64,000 bases of DNA from Sphaerobacter thermophilus DSM 20745 (GCF_000024985.1 NC_013523.1:1984001-2048000), one strand, 5' to 3'; positions 36,155-46,640 are shown, counted from the stretch's first letter. A program made the numbers and translations. Notes: generated from the letters alone by a model not told the origin.

Positions 36155-37818
36155 TGGCAACCGTGAGTGCCGAAGTCACCCCGGAGGTCCGCACGATCCA
36201 TCGCCTGACGGCCGCATTCATCGCGGTGGCCATCGTCGCGCTGGCGATCGCCAACGTGCCAGCCCTCTTCCAGGCGTTCGATCGCGCCGGGATCAACCTG
36301 TACCCCTATGCCCGCCCGGTGATCCGCACGTACTACCAGGGGCTGACCATCCACGGGGTGATGAACGTCCTGGTCTGGACGATCTTCTTCCTGAGTCGTT
36401 TTTTCTCCTTCGTCACGGTCTACGCGCTGGGCAGGCCGCTGGCCTCGATGCGCCTCGGCTGGGCTGCGTTCTGGATCATGCTGGCCGGGCTCGTGATGGC
36501 GCTTATCCCCATCTTTGCCAACACGGCCACGGTCCTCTACACCTTCTACCCGCCGCTGAAGGCCTCGCCTCTCTTCTACATCGGGCTCACCCTGATCGTC
36601 GTCGGCACCTGGCTCATCGGCTGGAATATCCTGCAAACCTGGCGCGGCTGGCGGCGCGATAACCCGGGCGAGCGCACGCCCCTCGCCGTGTTCGGTACGC
36701 TGGCCACCTACGCCCTCTGGACCATCGCGAGCGTCGGCCTGGCAATCGAGATGCTGTTCCTCTTGATCCCCTGGTCGTTCGGCATCATCGACACGGTCGA
36801 CCCGCTGCTCGCCCGGACCCTCTTCTGGTTCACCGGACACCCGATCGTCTACTTCTGGCTTCTGCCCGCCTACGTCTCCTGGTACACGATGGTGCCGCGA
36901 CTGGCAGGCGGGCACCTCTTCAGCGAGCCGATGGCGCGGATCGCGTTCCTGCTCTTCGTGCTCTACTCCATCCCGGTCGGCCTGCACCACCAGTTCAGCG
37001 ACCCGGGTCTCGGGGGTGGCATCAAGCTGGTCCATACCTTCATGACCTTCGCCGTCTTCTTCCCGAGCCTGCTGACCTACTTCAACATCAGCGCCTCGAT
37101 CGAAACGGCGGCCCGCCTGAATGGAGGGACCGGGTGGATCAGGTGGGTCCGCAACCTGCCCTGGGGTAACCCGGCCTTCACCGGCCAGGTGATGGGCATG
37201 TTCCTGTTCGTCCCGGGCGGGATCGGCGGCCTGACGAATGCCTCCTATAACGTCAACCAGGCCGTGCACAACACGACCTGGGTCGTGGGCCACTTCCACC
37301 TGACCGTCGGCGGGGCCGTCACGCTGACCTTCATGGCGACCACCTACTGGCTCATCCCCTACCTGACCGGTCGGGCCCTCTGGGGCCGTCGCCTGGCGGT
37401 CGCCCAGCCGATCATCTTCTTCGTCGGCATGACCATCTGGTCCGAAACCATGCACCGGCTCGGGCTCGAGTACATGCCCCGGCGCACGTTCCTCTCCCAG
37501 GCCCCGTACGCCCAGGGCGAGTGGGACCTGGAGCGGATCCTGCTCCTCATCGGCGGCCCCACCATGTTCGTGGCCGGCGTCCTCTACTTCGTGATCATCA
37601 TCATGACGCTGGTCGCCTCGCGCCAGCCGGCGCGGGTCCAGGTGCCGCTGCCGCGGCCGGGTGAGGAAGGCAGCCACGAGCGCGTGCCGAAGCTGCTTGA
37701 TAGCTGGCGGCCGTGGCTGATCGGCTCCGCCGTGCTGATCGCCATCGCCTACCTGCCGGTCTTCACCCACCTGCTTCGCAACGTCTCCTCCGTGCCCGGT
37801 TTCGCCGGAATCTGGTGA
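36154..37818 (+). CDS. cytochrome c oxidase subunit I, ba3 type
   Basis: Catalytic subunit that reduces oxygen and pumps protons. 554 residues, 13 membrane segments. Low-spin heme ligand region YQGLTIHGVMNVLVW. CuB ligands: GHPIVYFWLLPAY (with the cross-linked His-Tyr pair) and HHQFSDP. The heme a3/b ligands are in VVGHFHLTVGGA. The absence of aa3 K/D-channel residues and the overall pattern place it in the B (ba3) family. The start ATG overlaps the subunit II stop (TGATG). Confidence 0.96.
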   Translation: MATVSAEVTPEVRTIHRLTAAFIAVAIVALAIANVPALFQAFDRAGINLYPYARPVIRTYYQGLTIHGVMNVLVWTIFFLSRFFSFVTVYALGRPLASMRLGWAAFWIMLAGLVMALIPIFANTATVLYTFYPPLKASPLFYIGLTLIVVGTWLIGWNILQTWRGWRRDNPGERTPLAVFGTLATYALWTIASVGLAIEMLFLLIPWSFGIIDTVDPLLARTLFWFTGHPIVYFWLLPAYVSWYTMVPRLAGGHLFSEPMARIAFLLFVLYSIPVGLHHQFSDPGLGGGIKLVHTFMTFAVFFPSLLTYFNISASIETAARLNGGTGWIRWVRNLPWGNPAFTGQVMGMFLFVPGGIGGLTNASYNVNQAVHNTTWVVGHFHLTVGGAVTLTFMATTYWLIPYLTGRALWGRRLAVAQPIIFFVGMTIWSETMHRLGLEYMPRRTFLSQAPYAQGEWDLERILLLIGGPTMFVAGVLYFVIIIMTLVASRQPARVQVPLPRPGEEGSHERVPKLLDSWRPWLIGSAVLIAIAYLPVFTHLLRNVSSVPGFAGIW

Positions 37819-37837
37819 CGCTCACCCCGAGAGTACG

Positions 37838-37878
37838 GAACCGCCCGGCCCCCACGGGGACTCGGGCGGTTCTCTTTC
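37838..37878 (+). terminator. terminator of the oxidase operon
   Basis: Arms GAACCGCCCG/CGGGCGGTTC (37838-37847, 37863-37872) followed by TCTTTCT. Confidence 0.8.
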
Positions 37879-37922
37879 TGCCGCTCAGATAATCCGGTAC
37901 GACCGCGCGTCGCGACCCGGCG

Positions 37923-39038
37923 CTAGCGCACGTCCAGATCCTCCCACAGCACCTCAGCGACCCGGAAGGGATCGCTCGACACGACGCTCGCCGCGTAGAG
38001 CTCCATCGCGCCAAAGTCGGACGTGCGATTCAGCGGGTCGCCTCGGTCCACCAGCCGGACCACCACCGGCATTCCGCTCCAGTCCTCGTTGGTGTCCACC
38101 AGCGGCGGCATCCAGATGACCAGGTTGAAGGAGACGACGTTGAGCCGTTCAACCAGGCAGCGCAGCGCCTGATAGGCCACGCGCGCGAGGTTATCGTCGA
38201 CCGCCTTGGCGGTCAGGACGACCTCCTTCTCCTTCAGCGGGACCAGGTTCGCCATGACGCGCACCGAGCCCACCTCGGACGCCAGCCCGAGGGACTGGTG
38301 AGCCAGGAACAGGTCGTCGAAGTACTCCGTGCCGTACTCCTCGCGGTACACCAGGGTCGCCCGCCGGGTGCTCTCGACTTTGCCGTAGTGCGCCCCGCGG
38401 GTCAGACTGACCTGGGCGTGGCCGTGGGGGATCGATGCCCCACTCTTCCAGAGGCAGTTCCACATGAAGAAGGGATAGACCGCGCTCGGGTCGATCTGAT
38501 GCGCGGCTTCGAACCAGCGCCGGGCTACGCGCACCGCGTCGACCACCAGCGCCTCGGTGAAGGCCAGCGGGTCGTGCTCGTCGAAGATGACCACGCCGTG
38601 GAGACCGTCGTACTTGGCGATGTTGCTCGCGGTGATGGTGTGCTCGCCCCGGATGCGGCCGAACGGGTCGGCCGGCGTGTTCAGCTCCGGCTCGCAGAAC
38701 GGGTCGGGCGCCGTCTTGGCGATCTCATCGGCCAGCTCGGCCGGGATACGCGCTTCCAGCGGCCGGCGCGCGCGGATGTCGTTGAAGAGCGTCTCCTCCA
38801 GCGTCAGCCGGTTGGTGACCTTCACCACCTTCTGGCGCAGGACCGCCTCGACCGAGCCGAAGTACCGCTCGATCCAGCGGTACATATGCTCCGGCGGGTC
38901 GAGTTCACCCACGGTCGACACCACCCGGAAGAGGCGGTCAAACCGCTCGCGCTCCGCCTCGGGCAACGCGGCGACGATGTTCACCAGGTCGACAATACCG
39001 CGCTGCGCCAGCACGGGCCCCTCGGACTTTGCCTCCAT
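37923..39038 (-). CDS. GalT/HIT-superfamily protein
   Basis: 371 residues from the ATG at 39038 (MEAKSEGPVLAQRGIVDLVN). The motif SIPHGHAQVSL has the HxHxQ nucleotide-transferase signature of galactose-1-phosphate uridylyltransferase and HIT proteins. FNLVIWMPPL is similarly placed to a later GalT strand. The zinc ligands of classic GalT are not obvious. It may act on a sugar phosphate or nucleotide. glgC lies 600 bases upstream on the same strand. Confidence 0.72.
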   Translation of the reverse strand: MEAKSEGPVLAQRGIVDLVNIVAALPEAERERFDRLFRVVSTVGELDPPEHMYRWIERYFGSVEAVLRQKVVKVTNRLTLEETLFNDIRARRPLEARIPAELADEIAKTAPDPFCEPELNTPADPFGRIRGEHTITASNIAKYDGLHGVVIFDEHDPLAFTEALVVDAVRVARRWFEAAHQIDPSAVYPFFMWNCLWKSGASIPHGHAQVSLTRGAHYGKVESTRRATLVYREEYGTEYFDDLFLAHQSLGLASEVGSVRVMANLVPLKEKEVVLTAKAVDDNLARVAYQALRCLVERLNVVSFNLVIWMPPLVDTNEDWSGMPVVVRLVDRGDPLNRTSDFGAMELYAASVVSSDPFRVAEVLWEDLDVR

Positions 39039-39640
39039 ACGGTGTTCTCGCTTCCACAATCTCGTCACGCGGGCGACCGGAGCCGGTTCGCAATCCCTGC
39101 AAGCCGACCGGACGGGAGACGGAACCGGGGAACGTGACGCCCCTGCCGGCCCCTTCGTGCCCGATCCACCCCAACCGCGTGAACCGCGTGCTACTCACTG
39201 CACATTGGCCGCAACAGTCGCGGTTCTCAGAACGGCCGGGTGCTCCGATATCGCACCGCAATCGTCTGGCCAAGCCGGGTCTGATTATTCTAACGAACGG
39301 GTACGGTCCCGGTACGGCGCGAGGCGCCACGCTCGGCGACGACATCGTCCCCTCTCCCCGCTTGCGAAGCGCGCAACTTTGGCGCGGACGTCTGCCGACC
39401 GGGACGCCCCCATCCCCCAACTATAGCAGGATGGCTCATGACAAGCCGAGGCCAGCGCACACCCGGCATCAACCTGCCGTTATCGCTGCTCCGACGATTC
39501 CGTCCCCACCGGCCCATAACGGCCAGGCCAAACGGGGCAACGACGGTGCCGGGGGTTCACCCCCAGGCCCTCACCACGGCGCAAGGATCTTCACATCACC
39601 GTCCTGACCCCGCGACGGCGGTGCGATCGGAGCACGCGCC
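39039..39640. other. intergenic region between glgC and the GalT-like gene
   Basis: About 600 bases without a supported gene. A palindrome GCCGGGGGTTCACCCCCAGGC (two arms, 39548-39568) lies just downstream of glgC and may be its terminator. It resembles the outer palindrome of the element at 21281. Confidence 0.4.
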
Positions 39641-40924
39641 TCACGACCAGAACGCCGCGACGCGGGGGTCGATCGTGTCGCCGCTGGGGATATCGTTCGA
39701 CGGGAAGTCGGCCTCGGTCACGTCCGTGCCGATCAGCACGTTGCGCCCGACCCGGACGTTGGGCGGCACGATTGCGTTCCGGCCGACGATGGTGATCCCG
39801 GTGTTGACCCGCTTCGGTTCCAGCCAGTTCGGCGTGTAGTCGTCGCCGTAGCCGAGGTAGGCGCCGGCCCCGACCCGGACCTCTTTGTCGATGATGCAGC
39901 GGTCGATGACCGCGCCCGGCCCGATCACCGCGTCGGTCATGATGATGGAGTCGCGCACGACTGCCCCCTCGTGCACCACCACGCCGGGCGAGAGGATCGA
40001 GTGCTCCACATGGCCGCGGATGATGATGGCGCCGTGGGAGATGAGCGAGCGCGACACGACCGACCCGTCCATGATCTTGGCCGGCGGCCGCTCCTCGCTG
40101 CGGGTATGGATACGCCAGTTCGGGTCGTAGAGGTTCAAGGCCGGGACGTCCTCCAGGAGCGCCATGTTCGCCTCCCAGTAGGACTGGATTGTCCCGACAT
40201 CCTGCCAGTAGCCCTCGAAGCGGTAGGCATAGGCCCGGCCGTGATGGATCAGGTAGGGAATGAAGTGGTGCCCGAAGTCGGTCATCTCCTCGGCGTAGGT
40301 TGGGCTGCGGAACAGGTCGAGCAGGACATCCCGCTTGAAGACGTAGATGCCCATCGAGGCCAGGTTGCTCCGCGGCTGCTCGGGCTTCTCCACGAAGTCG
40401 ATGATCCGGCCCTCGTCGTCGGTCGTCATCAGCCCGAAGCGGGAGGCGTCCTCCCACGGCACGGGTTGGACCGCCACGGTCACGTCAGCATCGAGGCGGC
40501 GGTGCTGCGCCACCATCGGGCGGTAGTCCATGGCGTAGATATGGTCGCCGGAGAGGATCAGCACGTCCGTGTACGGCTTGCGCGTGATGAAGAAGAGGTT
40601 GTGGTAGATGGCATCAGCCGTACCCCGGTACCAGCCGGACTGCGAACGGCCCAGGTAGGGCTGGAGGATGACGATGCCGCCGTTGCGCTCGCGGTCAAGG
40701 TCCCACGGACGGCCGTGGCCGATGTGCTCGTTGAGCGAGTGGGGCCGGTACTGGGTGAGGACGGCGACATCGAAGTAGCCGGAGTTGACGCAGTTGCTGA
40801 GCGCGAAGTCGATGATGCGGTACTTCCCGGCGAAGGGGACGGCCGGCTTGGCGCGCTGGCGGGAGAGGATGCTCAGGCGCTCACCCTGACCGCCTGCGAG
40901 GATCATCACGGCAACGTCCACCAT
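39641..40924 (-). CDS. glgC: glucose-1-phosphate adenylyltransferase
   Basis: Makes ADP-glucose for glycogen synthesis. 427 residues from the ATG at 40924 ([20 protein letters not shown]) behind GAGGAG; the open frame extends 25 codons further without similarity. Motifs: GGQGERL with the regulatory-site lysine in [46 protein letters not shown], and a C-terminal left-handed beta-helix of hexapeptide repeats. No glycogen synthase gene is in the window. Confidence 0.95.
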   Translation of the reverse strand: MVDVAVMILAGGQGERLSILSRQRAKPAVPFAGKYRIIDFALSNCVNSGYFDVAVLTQYRPHSLNEHIGHGRPWDLDRERNGGIVILQPYLGRSQSGWYRGTADAIYHNLFFITRKPYTDVLILSGDHIYAMDYRPMVAQHRRLDADVTVAVQPVPWEDASRFGLMTTDDEGRIIDFVEKPEQPRSNLASMGIYVFKRDVLLDLFRSPTYAEEMTDFGHHFIPYLIHHGRAYAYRFEGYWQDVGTIQSYWEANMALLEDVPALNLYDPNWRIHTRSEERPPAKIMDGSVVSRSLISHGAIIIRGHVEHSILSPGVVVHEGAVVRDSIIMTDAVIGPGAVIDRCIIDKEVRVGAGAYLGYGDDYTPNWLEPKRVNTGITIVGRNAIVPPNVRVGRNVLIGTDVTEADFPSNDIPSGDTIDPRVAAFWS

Positions 40925-41120
40925 GGCCCGCTCCTCTACCCCAGGTGATGCCGGCGCGCGTCCCCGCCCTCCGTCAGGCACCTTCACTGTAGTGCGCAAG
41001 CGGCATGCCGGTCAAGCAACATCGGGCAGCCCGCACCTCGGGCCCGGCGTTGCATGTGCTATACTCCACCGGATCGCAAACGGCGCGCCGCCCACCGTCG
41101 CGCCAAACCGGGGGGAAGTC

Positions 41121-42041
41121 ATGCGGGAACTGTTCCGCCGACAACCGCGCTTCACGTCTGAACCACAGAGCGAGGACAGCCCGGTCGTACCCGATGACCT
41201 CTGGGTCAAGTGCCCACGCTGCCGCGAGTTGACCTACTCGCGCGAGTTCGAGCGCGAACTGCGGGTTTGCCCACGCTGCAACCACCACTTCCGCCTCACC
41301 GCCGCGCAGCGGATCGCGATGCTGACCGACCCGGGCAGCTTCGTGGAGTGGGACGCCGGGCTCGAAGCGGCCGACCCGCTCGGGTTCGCCGCCGGCGGCG
41401 AGTCCTACCCCGACAAAGTAGCGACGGCCAAGCGTAAGAGCGGTACGCGCGAGGCGCTGGTCACCGGGTCCGCCCGGCTGGACGGTCGCCCGCTCGCGCT
41501 GGCGGTCGCGGAATTCGGCTTCATGGGCGCCAGCATGGGCTCCGTCTTCGGGGAGAAGCTGGTGCGGGCGATCGAGCGGGCCATCGAGCAGGAGCTGCCG
41601 CTGGTCACGGTCTCGTCGTCCGGCGGTGCGCGCATGCAGGAGAGTCCCTTCTCACTGATGCAGATGGCGAAGACCACAGCGGCGCTGGCGCGGCTGGGCG
41701 AAGCCCGGCTGCCCCACATCGCGGTGCTGGTGGACCCGTGCTACGGCGGGGTCACGGCCAGCTACACGACGGTGGCCGACGTCATCATCGCGGAGCCGGG
41801 CGCCATGATCGGCTTCGCCGGCCCTCGTGTCATCGAGCAGATCACCCGGCAGAAGCTCCCCGAGGGCTTCCAGACCGCCGAGTTCCTGCTGGAGCACGGC
41901 ATGATCGATCTGATCGCCCCGCGGCGCAGCCTGCGCGCGAAGATCGCGACCTTGCTCGACCACTACGCATTGGCCCGCCAGCGGCCAGCCCGCCGGCCTG
42001 CCGTCGCGGCCGCCTCGGCGCAGGAGGCGCCCGATGCCTGA
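41121..42041 (+). CDS. accD: acetyl-CoA carboxylase carboxyltransferase subunit beta
   Basis: Transfers carboxyl from carboxybiotin to acetyl-CoA. 306 residues from the ATG at 41121 behind GGGGGAAG. The N-terminal zinc ribbon is CPRC...CPRCNHHF. Then come SSSGGARMQES and YGGVTASYTT. It overlaps accA by eight bases. An extended -10 (TGC-TATACT, 41057-41065) lies about 55 bases upstream. Biotin carboxylase and carrier genes are not nearby. Confidence 0.95.
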   Translation: MRELFRRQPRFTSEPQSEDSPVVPDDLWVKCPRCRELTYSREFERELRVCPRCNHHFRLTAAQRIAMLTDPGSFVEWDAGLEAADPLGFAAGGESYPDKVATAKRKSGTREALVTGSARLDGRPLALAVAEFGFMGASMGSVFGEKLVRAIERAIEQELPLVTVSSSGGARMQESPFSLMQMAKTTAALARLGEARLPHIAVLVDPCYGGVTASYTTVADVIIAEPGAMIGFAGPRVIEQITRQKLPEGFQTAEFLLEHGMIDLIAPRRSLRAKIATLLDHYALARQRPARRPAVAAASAQEAPDA

Positions 42042-42918
42042 GACCCTCTCTGCCTGGGAGCGCGTGCTCCTGGCCCGTAACCCGGCACGCCCGCATACGC
42101 AGGACTACGTGGCGGACCTGATCTCCGGGTTCGTGGAACTGCACGGCGACCGGCGCTTCGGTGATGATCCGGCCCTGCTCGGCGGTATCGGCACCTTCCG
42201 CGGCCGGGCGGTCGTCGTCGTCGGCCACCGCAAGGGGGCCAACACCCAGGAGAACCTGGCGCACAACTTCGGCATGCCGCGGCCTGAGGGCTACCGCAAG
42301 GCGCTGCGGCTGATGCAGCACGCCGAGAAGTTCGGCATGCCGCTCATCGCCTTCGTCGACACGCCGGGCGCCGAACCGGGAATCGGCTCGGAGGAGCGCG
42401 GCCAGGCCGTCGCCATCGCCGAGAACCTGCTGGCGCTTGCCTCCCTGCGCGTCCCGACGCTGGCCGTCGTGATCGGCGAAGGGGGGAGCGGCGGCGCGCT
42501 CGCCATCAGCGTGGCCGACCGCATCTTGATGCTGGAGAACGCGATCTATGCCGTCGCGTCTCCCGAGGCCTGCGCGACGATCCTCTGGAAGGACGTGAGC
42601 AAGGCTCCCGAGGCGGCCGCGACCATGCGCGTCACCGCCGCCGACCTGTACGGCTTCGGCATCGTCGATGAGGTGATCCCCGAGCCGGCCCCCGCCCACG
42701 AGCAGCCGACCCAGACCATCCAGCGCGTGGGCGACGCTCTGGAACGCCACCTTGCCGAGCTGGAGGCGCTGGTGCACGACGGAGACGCCGGCATCGACGC
42801 GCTGCTCGCGGCCCGCTACCAGAAGTACCGGAGGATCGGCCGCTGGGTCGAGGAGACCGACCCGACCCGCCACCCCAACGGACCGATCCCGTCCCACGCT
42901 GCCGACCAAGCCCGCTAA
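42034..42918 (+). CDS. accA: acetyl-CoA carboxylase carboxyltransferase subunit alpha
   Basis: Partner of AccD, 294 residues, start overlapping the accD end. Diagnostic segments: ISGFVELHGDRRFGDDPA, GHRKGANTQEN, FVDTPGAEPGIGSEERGQA and VIGEGGSGGALAISVAD. The C-terminus is slightly long and Pro-rich. Confidence 0.95.
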   Translation: MPETLSAWERVLLARNPARPHTQDYVADLISGFVELHGDRRFGDDPALLGGIGTFRGRAVVVVGHRKGANTQENLAHNFGMPRPEGYRKALRLMQHAEKFGMPLIAFVDTPGAEPGIGSEERGQAVAIAENLLALASLRVPTLAVVIGEGGSGGALAISVADRILMLENAIYAVASPEACATILWKDVSKAPEAAATMRVTAADLYGFGIVDEVIPEPAPAHEQPTQTIQRVGDALERHLAELEALVHDGDAGIDALLAARYQKYRRIGRWVEETDPTRHPNGPIPSHAADQAR

Positions 42919-42970
42919 GCGACGACGCTCAGCCTGCGCCAACCTCGTCCGACCAGGAGCGCCGGCTGGG

Positions 42971-43969
42971 CTAGTCCCCCGCGCTCAGTGGGGCAAAGGT
43001 CACCGGCCGGATCGGCTTGAGCCCCGCTTCGATCTCCGCGCGGTGCGGCTCGAGGAACGGCGGCAGCGCCAGCCGCTCGCCGAGGTGCTCCGGGTCTTCG
43101 TCGGTAGCGAAACCGGGGCCGTCGGTCGCGATCTCGAAGAGCACCCCGCCCGGCTCACGGAAGTAGATCGACTTGAAGTAGTAGCGGTCGATGACCGGCG
43201 TGACGCCAATGCCGATCTGCGCGAGCCGCCGCTGCCAGGCGGCATGCTCCTCATCGTTCGGGGTGCGGAAGGCCACGTGGTGCACCCCACCGGCGCCGGA
43301 ACGCGGGCGGAAGGGAAGATCCGGCCGCACGACGACGCGCACCAGAGCGCCGGGACCACCAGGGCCGGTCTCGTAGGTCACGCTCTGGAACTCGCCGTTG
43401 CGATCGGCGGCGACCTGCCGGAAGCCGAGTACCTCGGTCAGGATGAAGGCCGTCGGCGCCAGCTCGCGCACGGTCAGCGTCACCTCCGCGAGCCCGCGGA
43501 TGCCGTATTCGGCCGGTACCGGCGACCGGTCCCACGGGATGCCGGGCTCCACACGCGGAGCCGCCTCGCCCGCCATGTCGTCCATCAGCTCCAGCCGCTG
43601 TCCCTCGGGATCCTGGAATGGGAGAACCGTCCGGCCCAGCCGTTCACCGATCTCTCCCCGCTGGACGCCGTAGGCGTCGAGGCGCTGCGCCCACCACTCG
43701 ATCGCGGCTCGACCCGGCACCCGGAAGCTGGTGTTCGAGATCTGGCCGCTGCCCTCCTGGTGCGCGCCGACCATCTCCCAGTCGAAGAAGGTCATCTCCG
43801 TCCCCGGCCGGCCCAACTCGTCGCCGTAGAAGAGGTGGTAGGCCGAGACGTCGTCCTGGTTGACGGTCTTCTTTACCAGCCGGAGCCCGAGAACCTCGGT
43901 GTAGAAGGCGACGTTTTCCGATGCGCGGCTTGTGACCGCCGTGACGTGGTGGAGTCCGCCCAGATTCAT
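42971..43969 (-). CDS. VOC-family ring-cleaving dioxygenase, MhqO-like
   Basis: 332 residues with two vicinal-oxygen-chelate modules (about 5-140 and 155-290). The first begins GLHHVTAVTSRASENVAFYT; the second has GVHHVAFRTPNDEEH and a late Glu in GVLFEIATDGPGF, giving the His/His/Glu metal site. It shares an operon with an alpha/beta-hydrolase that overlaps it by four bases, the arrangement of mhqO-mhqD in quinone detoxification. Role by analogy. Confidence 0.85.
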   Translation of the reverse strand: MNLGGLHHVTAVTSRASENVAFYTEVLGLRLVKKTVNQDDVSAYHLFYGDELGRPGTEMTFFDWEMVGAHQEGSGQISNTSFRVPGRAAIEWWAQRLDAYGVQRGEIGERLGRTVLPFQDPEGQRLELMDDMAGEAAPRVEPGIPWDRSPVPAEYGIRGLAEVTLTVRELAPTAFILTEVLGFRQVAADRNGEFQSVTYETGPGGPGALVRVVVRPDLPFRPRSGAGGVHHVAFRTPNDEEHAAWQRRLAQIGIGVTPVIDRYYFKSIYFREPGGVLFEIATDGPGFATDEDPEHLGERLALPPFLEPHRAEIEAGLKPIRPVTFAPLSAGD

Positions 43970-44640
43970 TGCGTGCTCTCCTCATCGGTCCATAGGGTTG
44001 CCAGCCACGCGGCAGCCTCGCGCACGTCAGCCTGCGTCAGCCCGTGGCCGGTGTCCTGCCAGCGGAGCGTGACGCTCGCGCCGCTTTTACGCAGCAGTGC
44101 TGCCAGCCACTCGACGTTGTCGTTCGGGATCATGGGATCGAACCGAGCCGCCCCCAGCAGCACGGGTGTGCCCGTAAGATCCGGCAGCGGTTCCGGCTCC
44201 AGCGGCACCATCGCACGCCACAAGACCGCTCCTGCCAGCAGACCGGGCCGCAACAGGAGCAGGCTGGCCGCGATGTTGGCGCCGTTCGAGTAGCCCACGG
44301 CCACAACGGGACGACCAGCAACACCATGGCGCTCGACGGCCGCCTGGACGAAGTCCGCCAGCGCGTGGGTCCGCTGAATCAGATCCTCGACGTCGAAGAC
44401 ACCGGGCGCCAGCCGGCGGAAGAACCGGGCCGCGCCCTGCTCGCTCACCGTTCCGCGCGGGCTCAGCAGGGGCGCGCCCGGTAGCAGCAACTCACCCAGC
44501 GGGAGCAGGTCCGCCTCGTCACCGCCCGTGCCGTGGAGCAGCAGCAGAACCGGACGGCGGGCCGTCTCCCGTCCCGCACGTGGCGCAGGTACGAAGCGAT
44601 AGCGATGCCCCAGCAGCTCGGCAGATTCCTGCATGCTCAC
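43966..44640 (-). CDS. alpha/beta-hydrolase carboxylesterase, MhqD-like
   Basis: 224 residues, phospholipase/carboxylesterase type. LLLHGTGGDEADLLPL is the oxyanion region, GYSNGANIA holds the nucleophile Ser, and the acid and base are in GAARFDPMIP and DTGHGLTQAD. First gene of the pair with the MhqO-like dioxygenase. No MarR-type regulator is adjacent. Confidence 0.87.
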   Translation of the reverse strand: MSMQESAELLGHRYRFVPAPRAGRETARRPVLLLLHGTGGDEADLLPLGELLLPGAPLLSPRGTVSEQGAARFFRRLAPGVFDVEDLIQRTHALADFVQAAVERHGVAGRPVVAVGYSNGANIAASLLLLRPGLLAGAVLWRAMVPLEPEPLPDLTGTPVLLGAARFDPMIPNDNVEWLAALLRKSGASVTLRWQDTGHGLTQADVREAAAWLATLWTDEESTQ

Positions 44641-44784
44641 TCCCTGCTCAGCATAGCGGTCTGTTCTCGTCAGAGTACCACGCCTGCGCCGCGCGAGCGA
44701 CTACCGGCTTGCTCACACAAACACGCCCCCACGCCGAACGCGCACTCTGCGGGCCGGCGTGGGGGCGGATGCAGTCAGGCAACG

Positions 44785-45300
44785 TCACGATCGAGGGCGT
44801 GACTGAGCCTCGATCTGCTGCGCGCCCGTGCCGCTCTGGACGGGGATCCTGCGCGCGCGGGCTTCCTCGGCCTTAGGCAGGCGCAGGGTCAACACCCCAT
44901 GCTCGAGCGTCGCCTGAGCCTGATCGGCCTTGACGTCGGTCGGCAGCGTGATCGTGCGCTCGAAGCGCCCGTAGCGGCGCTCGCGCACCAGCCAGGTACC
45001 GCGATCGCGGCCCTCTCCCGCGCCCTCCGACTGCTCGTACTCCTCACGCGTCTCACCGCTGATCTGGAGCGTGTTGCCGGTGATCTGGATGGAAACGTCC
45101 TCGGGCCGCACACCCGGCATGGTCGCCTTTACGATGTACGCATCGTCCGTCTCACGCACATCGAGCGGTATCCCCATCCCCAGGCTGCCCGAGCGCAGCA
45201 TCGACGTCGCCGGACGCACGAAGCTCTCGCGGAGGAGCTGATCCATCGCCTCGCGGAGCGACATCATCTCGCTCCACGGATCCCATCGGGTGATGCTCAT
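44785..45300 (-). CDS. Hsp20-family small heat-shock protein
   Basis: ATP-independent chaperone of 171 residues. The alpha-crystallin core spans about 45-150 (PLDVRETDDAYIVKATMPGV to LEHGVLTLRLPK, containing the GVL motif). N-terminus WDPWSEMMSLREAMDQLL is typical of archaeal and bacterial class A proteins. An unusual acidic insert EYEQSEGAGEGRDRG lies in the beta-loop. Start behind GGGAGGGAG. No CIRCE or other heat-shock operator was seen. Confidence 0.93.
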   Translation of the reverse strand: MSITRWDPWSEMMSLREAMDQLLRESFVRPATSMLRSGSLGMGIPLDVRETDDAYIVKATMPGVRPEDVSIQITGNTLQISGETREEYEQSEGAGEGRDRGTWLVRERRYGRFERTITLPTDVKADQAQATLEHGVLTLRLPKAEEARARRIPVQSGTGAQQIEAQSRPRS

Positions 45301-45425
45301 TCCACCATCTCCCTCCCTAGGACAACCGTCGCATCGGGTCGGCGCGCGACGGCACCGGCGCGGGACTGGACACCATGCAAGGTCCGTGCCGATAGCGGAG
45401 CGCTGGGTGGCAGAGATCAGGGCGG

Positions 45426-46640
45426 CTAGCGGCCCATGAGGCCGAGCGCTTCGATGAGCCCGCGGTAGCGATCGCGCGTCCCGAAGCGCTCCTGGAGGTA
45501 GCGGTGGACGTGTACCAAGCGGTCCGAGGTGAAGATGCCGCGATAGAGGCCGCCCTCGACGATCGGGATGGCCGTCCTGCCCGTGGCGAGCATGCGGCGG
45601 TGGACATCATAGACGGAGCTGTCTACGTCCATGGCGGTGACATCGCGGTCCATCACATCGGCCACGCGGAGGCTGTTGCCCTGGTGGAGGCGCGCCAGGA
45701 CCTCATCGCGCCAGAGCATCCCGACTACGACGCCTCCCTCGGTCACCGCCAGATCCCGCGGGCCGCCCAGGACCGCATGGCTCAGCGGCGAATCGGGCGA
45801 GACACCGCCGGAGTCCCAGACGGCAAACTGCCCCACCGGCAGCGAGCGCAGTGCCGCCTCGACGTAGATCATGCGGGACTCCACGAAGGCCGCCAGCATG
45901 ATGAAGATCGAAACCAGCGGGAGCGCGACATCACGGGTGTAGAACCCGGCGGCGATCAGTGCCAGCGCAAGGAACTGGCCGAGGAACACCGCCACGCGGG
46001 TGGCCAGCACCCGGTTCGAAACCCCCGTGAGCAGCGCGCGGAAGATCCGGCCGCCGTCCATCGGGAAGGCCGGCAGCAGGTTGAAGGCCGCCAGCATCAG
46101 GTTGGCGATCCAGAGGTGAATCACGAAGCTCGCGCCGTCGATCCCCTGGATCATGAGGAGAAACCCGTACGCGTCGCGTACGCCACTCGCGAGCGCGACC
46201 GCCAGCACCACCGGCAACAAGACGGCGGCGACGATCAGGTTGAGGATCGGTCCTGCGAGGGCGACGGTCGCTTCGCGCCGGGGCGTCATCGGCACCTGCT
46301 CGATGCGCGCCACCCCGCCGATGGGCAACAGGGTAATGTCGTGCACCGTCAGACCGTAGCGGAGAGCGACGAAGCTGTGGGCCAGTTCATGACCGACGAC
46401 GCAGACGAAGATCGCGGTCAGGATGAACACGCCGAAGAGGACACCCAGCAGCCCGTTGTCGGGGGCGATGCCCCAGTAGTAGGTCACCCAGAGCAGCGCG
46501 AGGAGGAAGCTTGGGTGCAGCTTGATCTCGATGCCCCGGATCGTGGCGATCCGCAGCCCTCTCCCCACGGTCTTCCACTCCCTAACCGGTACCCTGCGGC
46601 TCGGCGCAGCCCTGGGCGCCTCGGTGACACGCGCCACCAT
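45426..46640 (-). CDS. M50-family membrane zinc protease with CBS domains (site-2 protease-like)
   Basis: Intramembrane metalloprotease, about 404 residues from the ATG at 46640; an in-frame GTG at 46658 is also possible and a TATTAT -10 lies at 46675-46670. The zinc motif is HELAH in FVCVVGHELAHSF and the third ligand is in NLLPAFPMDGGR. Six or so membrane segments are followed by a C-terminal CBS pair (about 290-400), which usually senses adenosyl ligands. Likely regulatory proteolysis; target unknown. Confidence 0.9.
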   Translation of the reverse strand: MVARVTEAPRAAPSRRVPVREWKTVGRGLRIATIRGIEIKLHPSFLLALLWVTYYWGIAPDNGLLGVLFGVFILTAIFVCVVGHELAHSFVALRYGLTVHDITLLPIGGVARIEQVPMTPRREATVALAGPILNLIVAAVLLPVVLAVALASGVRDAYGFLLMIQGIDGASFVIHLWIANLMLAAFNLLPAFPMDGGRIFRALLTGVSNRVLATRVAVFLGQFLALALIAAGFYTRDVALPLVSIFIMLAAFVESRMIYVEAALRSLPVGQFAVWDSGGVSPDSPLSHAVLGGPRDLAVTEGGVVVGMLWRDEVLARLHQGNSLRVADVMDRDVTAMDVDSSVYDVHRRMLATGRTAIPIVEGGLYRGIFTSDRLVHVHRYLQERFGTRDRYRGLIEALGLMGR